Below, in pieces: positions 20,506-30,200 of a DNA stretch of 64,000 bases; position 1 is the stretch's first letter; the number at the start of each line of letters is the position of its first letter. The stretch comes from Algimonas ampicilliniresistens. Lineage in GTDB: Bacteria; Pseudomonadota; Alphaproteobacteria; Caulobacterales; Maricaulaceae. Both the position numbers and the translations under genes were made by a program. The stretch covers positions 496,001 to 560,000 of the forward strand of contig NZ_BSNK01000002.1 in the NCBI RefSeq assembly GCF_030159955.1, written 5' to 3'. Below the pieces are notes generated by a model. That model was not told where the DNA came from. It did not search any database and saw nothing but the letters and a program-made list of their open reading frames with translations.

Positions 20506-20612
20506 TTCAGTCCCGAATTACGCCTGTCATATAAGTCTTTTAAGAGGATTGTGCAGACTGAACATTTACAACCTAAGCGGCGCGGCGCAAGCTAAGGTGG
20601 TAGGAGACGATT
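20506..20612 (+). repeat. Leader repeat, copy 1 (upstream of RTX paralogue 2)
   Basis: The sequence between RTX paralogues 1 and 2 closely matches 23821-23928, between paralogues 2 and 3. Shared stretches include CCTGTCATA, AGAGGATTGTGCAGACTGAA and GTAGGAGA before the start codon. The duplicated unit therefore carried its leader, and probably its promoter and ribosome binding site, along with the coding region. Confidence 0.8.
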
Positions 20613-23600
20613 ATGATCATCGATATTTGGGGAACCCCCGGTCCAGACGTTTATGTTGGATCGGATGGAAATGACGTTCTTAGGGGGCAGGGCGGCAATG
20701 ACACGCTGCAAGGCGGTTTGGGCGATGACTTTCTACTCGGCGGTGATGATGATGACCTGCTTGAAGGCGGCGCCGGGGATGACTGGCTCGGCGGTGAACG
20801 GGGGACGGATATTCTTCGCGGTGGTGACGGTAATGATCGGCTCGATTATGTCATTGACGGCGACGATCAAATGTTTGGCGAGGCCGGAGACGACAGGTTT
20901 ACCGTTTCAGTCACTGTCGCATCGCCATCCACGATCCCAACAATTTTAATAGATGGTGGGGACGGGGACGATTTATATGACGATTATGGTGGGGACGACG
21001 CTAACATCACCTTCCTCGGCGGTGATGGGGCGGATCAGGCAAACTTCTTTCAAACGGCTCTAAATTCCCAATTCAACCTGGATATGGGTTCGGGTGATGA
21101 CACCATCACGTTTGATCGAAGAACGTTTTCAGGAGAAGACAGCGGCGGCGGCGTTTTCCAGATCACTCTGGGTACAGGGTCGGACCATATACACTTTGAT
21201 AGCTTCGATGTTCGCAGGTCAATCACGGTCACGGACTTCGAAGTCGGGGATAGTGGGGACTCTCTGTCAATAGACGGAATTTTGGACGATACGGAATGGG
21301 ACGGTAATTCCAATCCCTATGGCACTGATATACTCCGCCTGACCCAAGACGGTGCTGACGCGCTTCTAGAAGTCAATACTGGCTCAGACGCTAGCCCGAA
21401 TTGGCAACAGGCCGTGCGCTTAAATGGTGTCTCAGTCGGTGATTTAACCAGCGCCAATGTTGGGGGTGGATTTAACATTGATGGATCGCCACCCGCCCCG
21501 AATGAAATCATTGGCACGGAAGAGCGCGATGAAGAGTTGGGAAGCATATTGCCCGACATCATTCGGGGGTTAGGCGGTAACGACTATATCACGGGCCGCC
21601 AAGGCAATGACGATATCGACGGGGGAGACGGCGACGATCGGATCGAAGGAAATTCAGGGAATGACATCCTCAATGGTGGCGCTGGACGTGATTATCTGGT
21701 CGGCGGAACAGGCACAGATATACTGCGCGGCGGTGATGGCGATGACACACTTATTGACGACGGGGCTGGCGGGGCTCAACTCTATGGCGAGGCCGGAAAT
21801 GATAAATTCATAATCGAGGGGTCCACGACCCTTCCATCCGTTCAGACGGTTCTGATTGATGGGGGCGACGGACTTGACTTTTATTCCCACAATGCTGCCA
21901 GCCCAATGAATGTCACGTTCTTAGGCGGTGCAGATAGAGATGGCGTGGCTGTCAATAGCACATTTATGGGTGAGAGCCTCGCTAACCACTTCACGCTCGA
22001 TATGGGAAGCGGTGATGATAATGTTTATATTGGAGGGTACGGTCGTGGGACACATATTATCACTCTCGGCTCCGGGGCGGATCGTCTCGATTTGAATGGT
22101 TTCAACTCTGAGGGATCCGTAACTGTGACGGATTTCGAAGCAGGCGAGGGTGGCGACAGGATTAATCTCGATGATATTCTGTCCGACACATCTTGGGATG
22201 GCGAAGCCAACCCTTTTGCCGATGGAGGTTTTCTCCGCTTCGTACAGATTGGCTCCGATACGGTCATAGAGGCCAATATCCAATCCTCGGGTTCTTCAGA
22301 TAATTGGCAGGAAGTTGTTCGTCTATCACAGGTAAGTGTAACGGACCTGGTTGACGCTAATTATGAAGGCGACTTTGCGATTGATGGAACGCCCCCCCCT
22401 CCCCCCCCGGTCAACCTCAGCCTGACGGAGGGCGATGACGTTGAGACGTTCGGCGATGGGGCGGATAGAGTTTATGCTCTTGGCGGAGACGATGTGATCA
22501 ACATGACAGGCGGTGATGACTTTGTAGATGGCGGCGCTGGCGATGATGAGCTTTACTTAGGGGCTGGCAACGACCGCGCGAATGGCGGCACTGGAGATGA
22601 CATTATCTACGGTGAGGGCGGTGATGATCGCATACGTGGCGAAGCTGGAAACAATCGGCTTTTCGGCGGTGATGGCGACGATGTTCTCACCGGGGATATC
22701 GACAATGATCTCCTCGTTGGGGGCAATGGGAATGACATACTACAACTCGATAACGGCGATAATGCTGCCTATGGCGATGCAGGTGACGACGCCATTTATG
22801 GCGGGAGTGGGAATGACACGATCTTTGGCGGTGACGGCGATGATTTAGGGTTTGGCGAGGCTGGCATTGACGTGCTCGTGATGGGCGATGGCAATGACAC
22901 TGTCTCCGCAGGGGCGGGCGACGATGTCGTTTATGGTCAGGCCGGCAATGACGTGATTGAGGGTGGTGACGGCAACGACACACTTTTTGGCGGGTCAGGC
23001 AATAACTCACTCGCAGGCGGGGCTGGCATTGACGTGCTTGTCGCGGAAGACGGCAATGACACACTCCTTGGCGGCGCGGATAATGATTTTCTCTACGGCT
23101 TTGGCGGTGACGATATTATCGATGGCGGCGAGGGCGGAGACACGATCTTTGGCGGTGACGGCAATGACACGCTACGCGGCGGGGCGGGCGATGATGTGAT
23201 CGCCGATATTTCCGGCGACGATGATCTGGACGGCGGCGACGGCAATGACGTTGTCAACGGCTTGGCTGGGGATGATCGAGTTACGGGCGGCAATGGCGAC
23301 AATATCGTGCTCGGCGGTACCGGGGCTGACACTTTCTATCAGGCTGGCACCGGCATTGACCGGATTCTGGATTTCCAAATCGGCATCGACAAGATCGAAT
23401 TGTCGAGTTCCGTGACGAGCTTTCAAGCCCTAATTGCGGGTGCGGAAGATATTACAGATACGAACGGTAACAGTTTCGTCGTTCTCTCCAACGGCGATAG
23501 TGGGATGTTCGTGTTGTCCAATCTGTCGGCGGCAGACCTGTCTGAGAGCGATTTCATTTTTGCTACCACGAGCAGCGCAGAAAGTGCGGAGGCGGCGAAG

Positions 23601-23813
23601 TCCGATCTATCCGCGCCGGTGTCAGAACATGATGATCTGTTTACGCAGGACCTAGCGACCGATCTCGAGACTGACTTTGCAGCACTGATGGGACGATCAG
23701 CCTTTGCTGATGACGTCGCATCTATTCCGGCGGCACTGACCGATGCCTTCTTCGAAACTAGCCCATTCGACGTCGTCCCAGACAGTTGGGTCGAGCCGGA
23801 CCTGTTCGCCTAG
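20613..23813 (+). CDS. RTX calcium-binding exoprotein, paralogue 2 of 4
   Basis: A 1066-aa acidic RTX protein with the same plan as paralogue 1: module copy one (~1-290), module copy two (~295-590), a long third RTX block (~600-910) and the shared C-terminal domain (DRILDFQIGIDKIELSSS) ending in DSWVEPDLFA. A linker of six prolines at about residues 594-599 lies between module two and the third block. It is encoded by a cytosine run interrupted by one T at 22392-22408. There is no Sec signal peptide. The ATG follows GGAGACGATT. Its third block is close in DNA sequence to those of the metalloprotease and paralogue 4. Its function is unknown beyond predicted calcium-dependent folding outside the cell. 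Confidence 0.85.
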   Translation: MIIDIWGTPGPDVYVGSDGNDVLRGQGGNDTLQGGLGDDFLLGGDDDDLLEGGAGDDWLGGERGTDILRGGDGNDRLDYVIDGDDQMFGEAGDDRFTVSVTVASPSTIPTILIDGGDGDDLYDDYGGDDANITFLGGDGADQANFFQTALNSQFNLDMGSGDDTITFDRRTFSGEDSGGGVFQITLGTGSDHIHFDSFDVRRSITVTDFEVGDSGDSLSIDGILDDTEWDGNSNPYGTDILRLTQDGADALLEVNTGSDASPNWQQAVRLNGVSVGDLTSANVGGGFNIDGSPPAPNEIIGTEERDEELGSILPDIIRGLGGNDYITGRQGNDDIDGGDGDDRIEGNSGNDILNGGAGRDYLVGGTGTDILRGGDGDDTLIDDGAGGAQLYGEAGNDKFIIEGSTTLPSVQTVLIDGGDGLDFYSHNAASPMNVTFLGGADRDGVAVNSTFMGESLANHFTLDMGSGDDNVYIGGYGRGTHIITLGSGADRLDLNGFNSEGSVTVTDFEAGEGGDRINLDDILSDTSWDGEANPFADGGFLRFVQIGSDTVIEANIQSSGSSDNWQEVVRLSQVSVTDLVDANYEGDFAIDGTPPPPPPVNLSLTEGDDVETFGDGADRVYALGGDDVINMTGGDDFVDGGAGDDELYLGAGNDRANGGTGDDIIYGEGGDDRIRGEAGNNRLFGGDGDDVLTGDIDNDLLVGGNGNDILQLDNGDNAAYGDAGDDAIYGGSGNDTIFGGDGDDLGFGEAGIDVLVMGDGNDTVSAGAGDDVVYGQAGNDVIEGGDGNDTLFGGSGNNSLAGGAGIDVLVAEDGNDTLLGGADNDFLYGFGGDDIIDGGEGGDTIFGGDGNDTLRGGAGDDVIADISGDDDLDGGDGNDVVNGLAGDDRVTGGNGDNIVLGGTGADTFYQAGTGIDRILDFQIGIDKIELSSSVTSFQALIAGAEDITDTNGNSFVVLSNGDSGMFVLSNLSAADLSESDFIFATTSSAESAEAAKSDLSAPVSEHDDLFTQDLATDLETDFAALMGRSAFADDVASIPAALTDAFFETSPFDVVPDSWVEPDLFA

Positions 23814-23820
23814 CACTCTG

Positions 23821-23928
23821 TTCAGCCCAGAATTAAGCCTGTCATACACGTCGGTTCAGAGGATTGTGCAGACTGAATATTTATAAGCTAGGTGGCGAAC
23901 CGCAATCTAAAGTAGTAGGAGATCATTG
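23821..23928 (+). repeat. Leader repeat, copy 2 (upstream of RTX paralogue 3)
   Basis: Second copy of the leader described at 20506-20612, with the same order of conserved words (CTGTCATA, AGAGGATTGTGCAGACTGAA, AGTAGGAGA) and scattered substitutions. The gap before paralogue 4 (27115-27218) is different except for the final GGAGACGATTG ribosome binding site. Confidence 0.8.
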
Positions 23929-26900
23929 ATGACAGATATCATTGGCACAGAAGATCCAGACACACTGACGGGCACGGAGGGTGATGACACTATTCGTGGT
24001 CTGGGGGGCAATGACATTCTGAATGGCTTAGGGGGTGACGACCTTCTTGAAGGCGGCTCCGGCGATGATCAAATCGAAGGTCGTGACGGAAATGACACTC
24101 TGGAGGGTGGTTCCGGCAGCGATTTTCTCGACGGTGGTTTAGGGACGGATATTCTTCGTGGCGGGGAGGGGAACGACCGCTTAACTTATGATCGCGACGG
24201 CGACGATCAGATGTTCGGTGAAGTTGGCGATGATTTTTTTTCGGTCAGCGTGTCTCCAATATATTTATCATCGACCCCGACAATTCTGGCCGATGGCGGT
24301 GAAGGTGCCGATACATTTTCCTTCTCAGGGTCTGTGGCAGCCAATGTCACTTTCCTAGGCGGCAACGGGGCCGACGTCGCCCGAGTGTCTGCTTTGGGTG
24401 CAGATCCACAGCTAACCCTTGATATGGGCGCTGGGGACGACATCGTGACTTTCCAGAACTTTTTCGGTGAGGGTGGAGGCGGCGTTTTTCAGATTACGCT
24501 CGGACCGGGCTCGGACCGGATTGAAATCGACAGCTTTGATGTTGATGGCTCCATCACGATCACGGATTTCGAAGTCGGGGCCGGTGGGGACACTGTTTCT
24601 ATAGGTGGAATACTCGACGACACGGCCTGGGATGGTTCGTCCAACCCGTTTAGTAATCTACTACGCTTGGTTCAAAACGGACCCGACAGCGTTCTCGAGG
24701 TAAATCTTGGATCCGAATCTGCCCCGGATTGGCAGGAAGCTGTACGCTTGAATGGCGTGTCTGTCGGCGATCTCACAAGTGCCTCTATCGGCAGCGGGTT
24801 TGCGCTTGATGGCTCCGCAATGGCTCCGAATGAAATCATGGGCACAGACGGGCCCGAAATAATTAACGGCACAATAATGCCCGATATTCTCCGGGGCTTG
24901 GGCGATGACGATCAGTTGTTCGGGTTCCAGGGAAATGACGAACTTTATGGCGGTGTTGGTGATGATAGATTGTCTGGCGGGAGTGGGAACGACATTGTCG
25001 ATGGCGGGGCCGGGGACGACAGCCTTGATGGCGATTTCGGCAATGACATATTGATTGGCGGAGACGGGGATGACCGCTTCCAGTCTTACAGTGGCAATGA
25101 CCAGATGTTTGGCGGCGCCGGCGACGACACATTTACACTCGCGAGCCCCAGTGCCGTTGAAGATGTTTTCACCGTGCTAATGGATGGAGGTGAGGGCGAC
25201 GATGGCTTCATCTATTGGGGCCTAAACACAGTGTTCAGCACATTCTTGGGCGGAGAGGGTTCAGATTTTGCGGCGTTACGCGGTGGATTTTTGGGGGCCC
25301 TCAATGACAGCGTCGTCACGGTTGATATGGGCGATGGTGATGACAATGTGGGAGTCGTGGACTTTGGTCAGACGACCTATGTGATCACGCTTGGTGCCGG
25401 TTCGGATGCTCTTAGATTGGGGAGCGGGTTCAATCCAGATTCGACGGTGATTGTTACAGATTTCGAAGCCGGGGTCGGTGGTGATACAATCAATCTCAGC
25501 GGCCTTCTTTCGGCGACCGAATGGGATTTCGTTTCGAACCCGTTTGCCAGCGATCTTCTCCGCTTCGTTCAGTTTGGTGCGGATACAGTTTTAGAGGTCA
25601 ATATCGGATCCTTAGCCAACGCAAATTGGCAAGAGGCGGCTCGCCTGGAAGGCGTCAATGTAAACGATATCGTTGATGCCAATATCGAAGATGATTTCCC
25701 CTTACAGGGACCCTCTACGCCATCGACACCAACAATTGCGGCAGCACCCATCGTTCCAACAGGGTTGGCGGGCACAGATCTGACGGACGGGGACGACGTC
25801 CAAGGCTTCTCTGAGGCCCCTGGGGTTATCTATAGCCTTGGCGGCGATGATGGTCTGGTCATGACTGATAGTGACGACATCGTCTTTGGTGGTGACGGCA
25901 ATGACATCATCTACGGCCAATTCGGCAACGACCAGCTCTACGGCGAAGCGGGTATAGATCGCCTGATCGGCGGCGATGGCAATGACATTTTGGACGGCGG
26001 GAGCGGTGATGATGTCCTGCTCGGCGGCACGGGCAATGACACGCTCGTGCTCGGCGATGGCGACGACACAGCCTATGCTGAAGGCGGTGACGATTTCGTC
26101 TATGGCGGGGCTGGCAATGACACAATTTTCGGCGGAGCCGGGAATGATACCGTCGACGCCGGAGATGGAATTGACGTCGTTATAGCCGGGGATGGTAATG
26201 ACATAGTGGTCGCCGGGCTGGGTGATGACACCGTTTATGGTCAGGGTGGCAACGACCTGATCGATGGCGGTGAGGGCAACGACACGATTTTCGGTGGGGA
26301 CGGGAACAACACGCTGGTCGGTGGTGCGGGCATTGATGTGCTCATTGCCGGAGACGGTGTCGACGCCATTTATGGCGGCGCGGGCGGGGACGCTCTCTAT
26401 GGTTTTGGCGCGAATGATTTCCTCAGTGGCGGTGACGGTGGCGACTCGATGTTTGGCGGTGACGGCCACGACACGATGAATGGCGGCGCGGATGATGATC
26501 TTCTCTTTGGTGAGGCGGGCAATGACCGTCTTGATGGCGATGAAGGAAATGATGTCGTTAATGGGATGTCCGGCGATGATTATCTCACGGGCGGGAATGG
26601 CGACAATGTCATCTTTGGCGGCACGGGTGCCGACATTTTCTACCAATCTGGCACCGGGATTGACCGGATCTGGGACTTTGAGATCGGCGTCGACAAAATA
26701 GAATTGTCAGCCTCAGTGACAAGCTTCCAAGCGCTGATCGATGGGGCTGAGAATGTCACGGTCAATGGCGGGGAGTTCGTCGTTCTCTCCAACGGCGATA
26801 ATGGGATGTTCGTGCTGTCCAATCTGTCTGCGGCAGACCTGTCTGAGAGCGATTTTATTTTTGCTGCCACGAGCAGCGCAGAAAGTGCCGAGGCGGCGAA

Positions 26901-27114
26901 GTCCGATCTATCCGCGCTGGTGTCAGAACATGATGATCTGTTTACGCAGGACCTAGCGATCGATCTCGAGACTGACTTTGCAGCACTGATGGGACGATCA
27001 GCCTTTGCTAATGACGTCGTATCTATTCCGGCAGCACTGACCGATGTCTTCTTCGAAACTAGCCCATTCGACGTCGTCCCAGACAGTTGGGTCGAGCCGG
27101 ACCTGTTCGCCTAG
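23929..27114 (+). CDS. RTX calcium-binding exoprotein, paralogue 3 of 4
   Basis: A 1061-aa acidic RTX protein with two copies of the shared module (~1-295 and ~300-590), a Ser/Thr/Pro linker, a third RTX block (~615-905) and the common C-terminal domain ending DSWVEPDLFA. The ATG at 23929 sits behind AGGAGATC. A TTG one codon upstream is less likely to be used. The final 311 bases (26804-27114) differ from those of paralogue 2 (23503-23813) at only about eleven positions by my hand count, while the upstream modules differ much more. The linker and third block begin like those of the metalloprotease (VPTGLAGTDLTDG versus APTGLAGSNLTEG), so the gene looks mosaic. Confidence 0.85.
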   Translation: MTDIIGTEDPDTLTGTEGDDTIRGLGGNDILNGLGGDDLLEGGSGDDQIEGRDGNDTLEGGSGSDFLDGGLGTDILRGGEGNDRLTYDRDGDDQMFGEVGDDFFSVSVSPIYLSSTPTILADGGEGADTFSFSGSVAANVTFLGGNGADVARVSALGADPQLTLDMGAGDDIVTFQNFFGEGGGGVFQITLGPGSDRIEIDSFDVDGSITITDFEVGAGGDTVSIGGILDDTAWDGSSNPFSNLLRLVQNGPDSVLEVNLGSESAPDWQEAVRLNGVSVGDLTSASIGSGFALDGSAMAPNEIMGTDGPEIINGTIMPDILRGLGDDDQLFGFQGNDELYGGVGDDRLSGGSGNDIVDGGAGDDSLDGDFGNDILIGGDGDDRFQSYSGNDQMFGGAGDDTFTLASPSAVEDVFTVLMDGGEGDDGFIYWGLNTVFSTFLGGEGSDFAALRGGFLGALNDSVVTVDMGDGDDNVGVVDFGQTTYVITLGAGSDALRLGSGFNPDSTVIVTDFEAGVGGDTINLSGLLSATEWDFVSNPFASDLLRFVQFGADTVLEVNIGSLANANWQEAARLEGVNVNDIVDANIEDDFPLQGPSTPSTPTIAAAPIVPTGLAGTDLTDGDDVQGFSEAPGVIYSLGGDDGLVMTDSDDIVFGGDGNDIIYGQFGNDQLYGEAGIDRLIGGDGNDILDGGSGDDVLLGGTGNDTLVLGDGDDTAYAEGGDDFVYGGAGNDTIFGGAGNDTVDAGDGIDVVIAGDGNDIVVAGLGDDTVYGQGGNDLIDGGEGNDTIFGGDGNNTLVGGAGIDVLIAGDGVDAIYGGAGGDALYGFGANDFLSGGDGGDSMFGGDGHDTMNGGADDDLLFGEAGNDRLDGDEGNDVVNGMSGDDYLTGGNGDNVIFGGTGADIFYQSGTGIDRIWDFEIGVDKIELSASVTSFQALIDGAENVTVNGGEFVVLSNGDNGMFVLSNLSAADLSESDFIFAATSSAESAEAAKSDLSALVSEHDDLFTQDLAIDLETDFAALMGRSAFANDVVSIPAALTDVFFETSPFDVVPDSWVEPDLFA

Positions 27115-27218
27115 CTGCCGAACGTATTTTTACAGGGTCGACCGCTGATCCTGAACAACATCGCAAAGCCGATACTAGAACGCCCCCTTACACGGATTAA
27201 GGCGGCAGGAGACGATTG

Positions 27219-30200
27219 ATGCCGGACATTATTGGTACAGAGGGTGATGACGTACTTGAGGGGACTGATGGCGACGATACCCTTCAGGGCTTGGGTGGAA
27301 ATGACTTCCTCGACGGTCTTGGAGGGGATGATGTCATTGAGGGCGGTGCCGGAGACGATAGGCTTCTTGGCAGCGCCGGTGAGGATACGCTCGAAGGGGG
27401 CTCTGGCGATGATATTCTCGATGGCGGCAACGGTACGGACATTCTTCATGGGGGCACCGGAAACGACCGTTTTAGCTATTTCCAAGATGGTGATGACCAA
27501 ATGTTTGGCGGGGCTGGGAATGACATTTTTTCTATCGCCATTAGTTTCGGCCTGCAATCGCCACCGACAATTCTGATCGACGGCGGCGCTGGGGATGATA
27601 GTTATATTCACAGCGCCGGTCAGGCCGCAAACATGACTTTCTCAGGGGGCTCCGGGTCAGACTATATTAGTATCTCCAGTGACAGCGTAAACTCACGCTT
27701 CACTTTTGATATGGGTTCCGGCGACGACACGATTGTTTTCCAAGACAATAGTGGAATAGGCGCGCAAGGAATTTTTCTGATGACCCTCGGCACCGGCTCG
27801 GACAGGGTTGTCATAAACGGCTTTAATGTCATCGGGTCTATCACGATCACCGATTTTGAAGCTGGCGATGACGGTGATTTCCTATCGATCAGCGGAATAT
27901 TGGCGGATACGGCTTGGGACGGTAATTCCAATCCTTATGGCAGCAATATACTCCGTCTAACCCAAGACGGCACAGATGCTCTTTTGGAGGTCAATCTTGG
28001 GACTGAGTCCAGTCCGGATTGGCAAGAGGCCGCCCGCCTCAACGGTGTTTCAGTTGGGGATTTGACAAGCGCGAATGTCGGAGAAGGGTTCGCCCTTGAT
28101 GGATCCGAGCCGGACCCGAACGAGATTTTTGGTACCGAGTCCAGTGACGGAATTCGCGGGACATTATTGCCCGATATTATTCTAGGCCTAGGTGGACAAG
28201 ATCAACTGTACGGCCTCCAAGGCAATGATTTTCTGGATGGAGGGGCTGGGGATGACTTACTGGAGGGCGGTCCAGGATCGGACATTTTGCGTGGAGGCGA
28301 TGGGAACGACACTTTCAGATATAGGGACGGCGGTGGTGACCAAATGTTTGGCGGAGACGGAAATGATCGCTTCGAAATTACAGATTGGTCTCTCGTCCCG
28401 ATAGTTCACTCTATTATGATTGACGCAGGTGATGGAGACGACACTTACCTACACCGAAGTCCTAACAGCATGAACGTTACTTTTCTGGGCGGAGACGGCT
28501 CTGATTATGCGCAGATCTTTAACGAATCTAATGACGAAGGCGTGCTGAGCAGCTTCATGCTGGATATGGGCGCAGGGAACGATGATATCCTCATAAGCGA
28601 ATATGGTCGGGGGACATATGTGATTGCTCTGGGCTCTGGCTCAGACCTGCTGGCACTGTCTGGCGTCAACCGTGAGGGGTCCATAACTGTTACTGATTTC
28701 CAAGTGGGCCCGAATGGAGATCGACTTAGCCTCGAAGGCATACTCTTTGGAACACATTGGGACCGTGAATCAAACCCGTTTGCGACTGGCTTTCTCCGTC
28801 TTACTCAGGACGGCGCAGATACTATCATAGAAATCAATAAAATATCTTCATTTCCATCAAACTCTCCAGATGATTGGCAAGAGGCTGCCCGTCTATTGAA
28901 TGTGAATGTCACGGATCTGGTTGACGCCAATATCGTTAATGATTTTCCATTGGATGGGTCGCCGTCCACAGTCGTGACCCCGCTGAATTTGACGGAAGGG
29001 CCGGATCTGCAGGCTTTCACTGATGGGCTGGATGACGTGTACGGTCTTGGTGGGGATGATGGTCTTGTCATGCGTGCGGGTAATGATCGCGCCTACGGTG
29101 GTGAGGGCGATGATATTATTTATGGTCAGGATGGCGATGATACGTTGAGCGGCGATGCGGGCGTTGACCGCCTCTTCGGTGGGCGTGGCGACGATCGTCT
29201 CCACGGTGGCGATGATGCCGACGTGCTTATCGGAGGCGCGGGCAATGATAGCATATTCGGCGACGATGGTGATGATACCATCTATGCCGAAGACGGTAAC
29301 GACGCCATTTATGGCGGCAATGGAAATGATACCATCTTTGGTGGGGCCGGGGATGATGGAGCTTTTGGCGACGCGGGGATCGACGTCTTCATTATGGGCG
29401 ACGGCCGAGATAACGTCCTCGCCGGAGCTGGGGATGATGTCATCTATGGCCAGACGGGCAATGACACCCTTGATGGGGGTTCAGGCAACGATACGATTTT
29501 TGGCGGCGGAGGCGATAATAGATTGTTTGGCGGAGCCGGCATTGATGTGCTGATTGCCGAAGACGGTGACGACATTCTTCTGGGCGGCGCGGATAATGAC
29601 GTGATTTATGCGTTTGGTGGTGACGACATTGTCGATGGCGACGACGGTAGCGATACGATCTTTGGCGGCGAAGGTAATGACACGCTACGCGGTGGCGCGG
29701 GTGATGACGTGATCGCCGATATTTCCGGCGACGATGATCTGGACGGCGGCGACGGCAATGACGTTGTCAACGGCTTGGCCGGGGATGACCGGGTAACGGG
29801 CGGCAATGGCGATAATATCGTTCTCGGCGGGACGGGCGCGGATACTTTCTATCAGGCAGGCACCGGAATTGACCGGATTCTGGATTTCCAGATCGGTATC
29901 GATAAAATTGAGCTGTCGAGTTCCGTGACGAGCTTCCAGGCTCTGATCGCAGGCGCGCAAGACATTACGGACATGAATGGCAACAGCTTTGTGATCCTGT
30001 CCAACGGCGACAATGGGATGTTCGTGCTGTCCAATCTGTCGGCGGCAGACCTGTCTGAGAGCGATTTTATTTTTGCTGCCACGAGCAGCGCAGAAAGTGC
30101 GGAGGCGGCGAAGTCCGATCTATCCGCGCCCGTGTCAGAAAGCATAGGCCAAAGTGATCAGGCCGATACGGGTTTGGATTTAAATGTCGATTTCAGTGCG

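Noticed and set aside
25702-26646. Long open frame (314 codons) on the minus strand inside RTX paralogue 3, and similar antisense frames in the other RTX genes
   Set aside because: These are by-products of the repetitive GGxGxDxxx codons; translations are low-complexity and have no ribosome binding site or family similarity.
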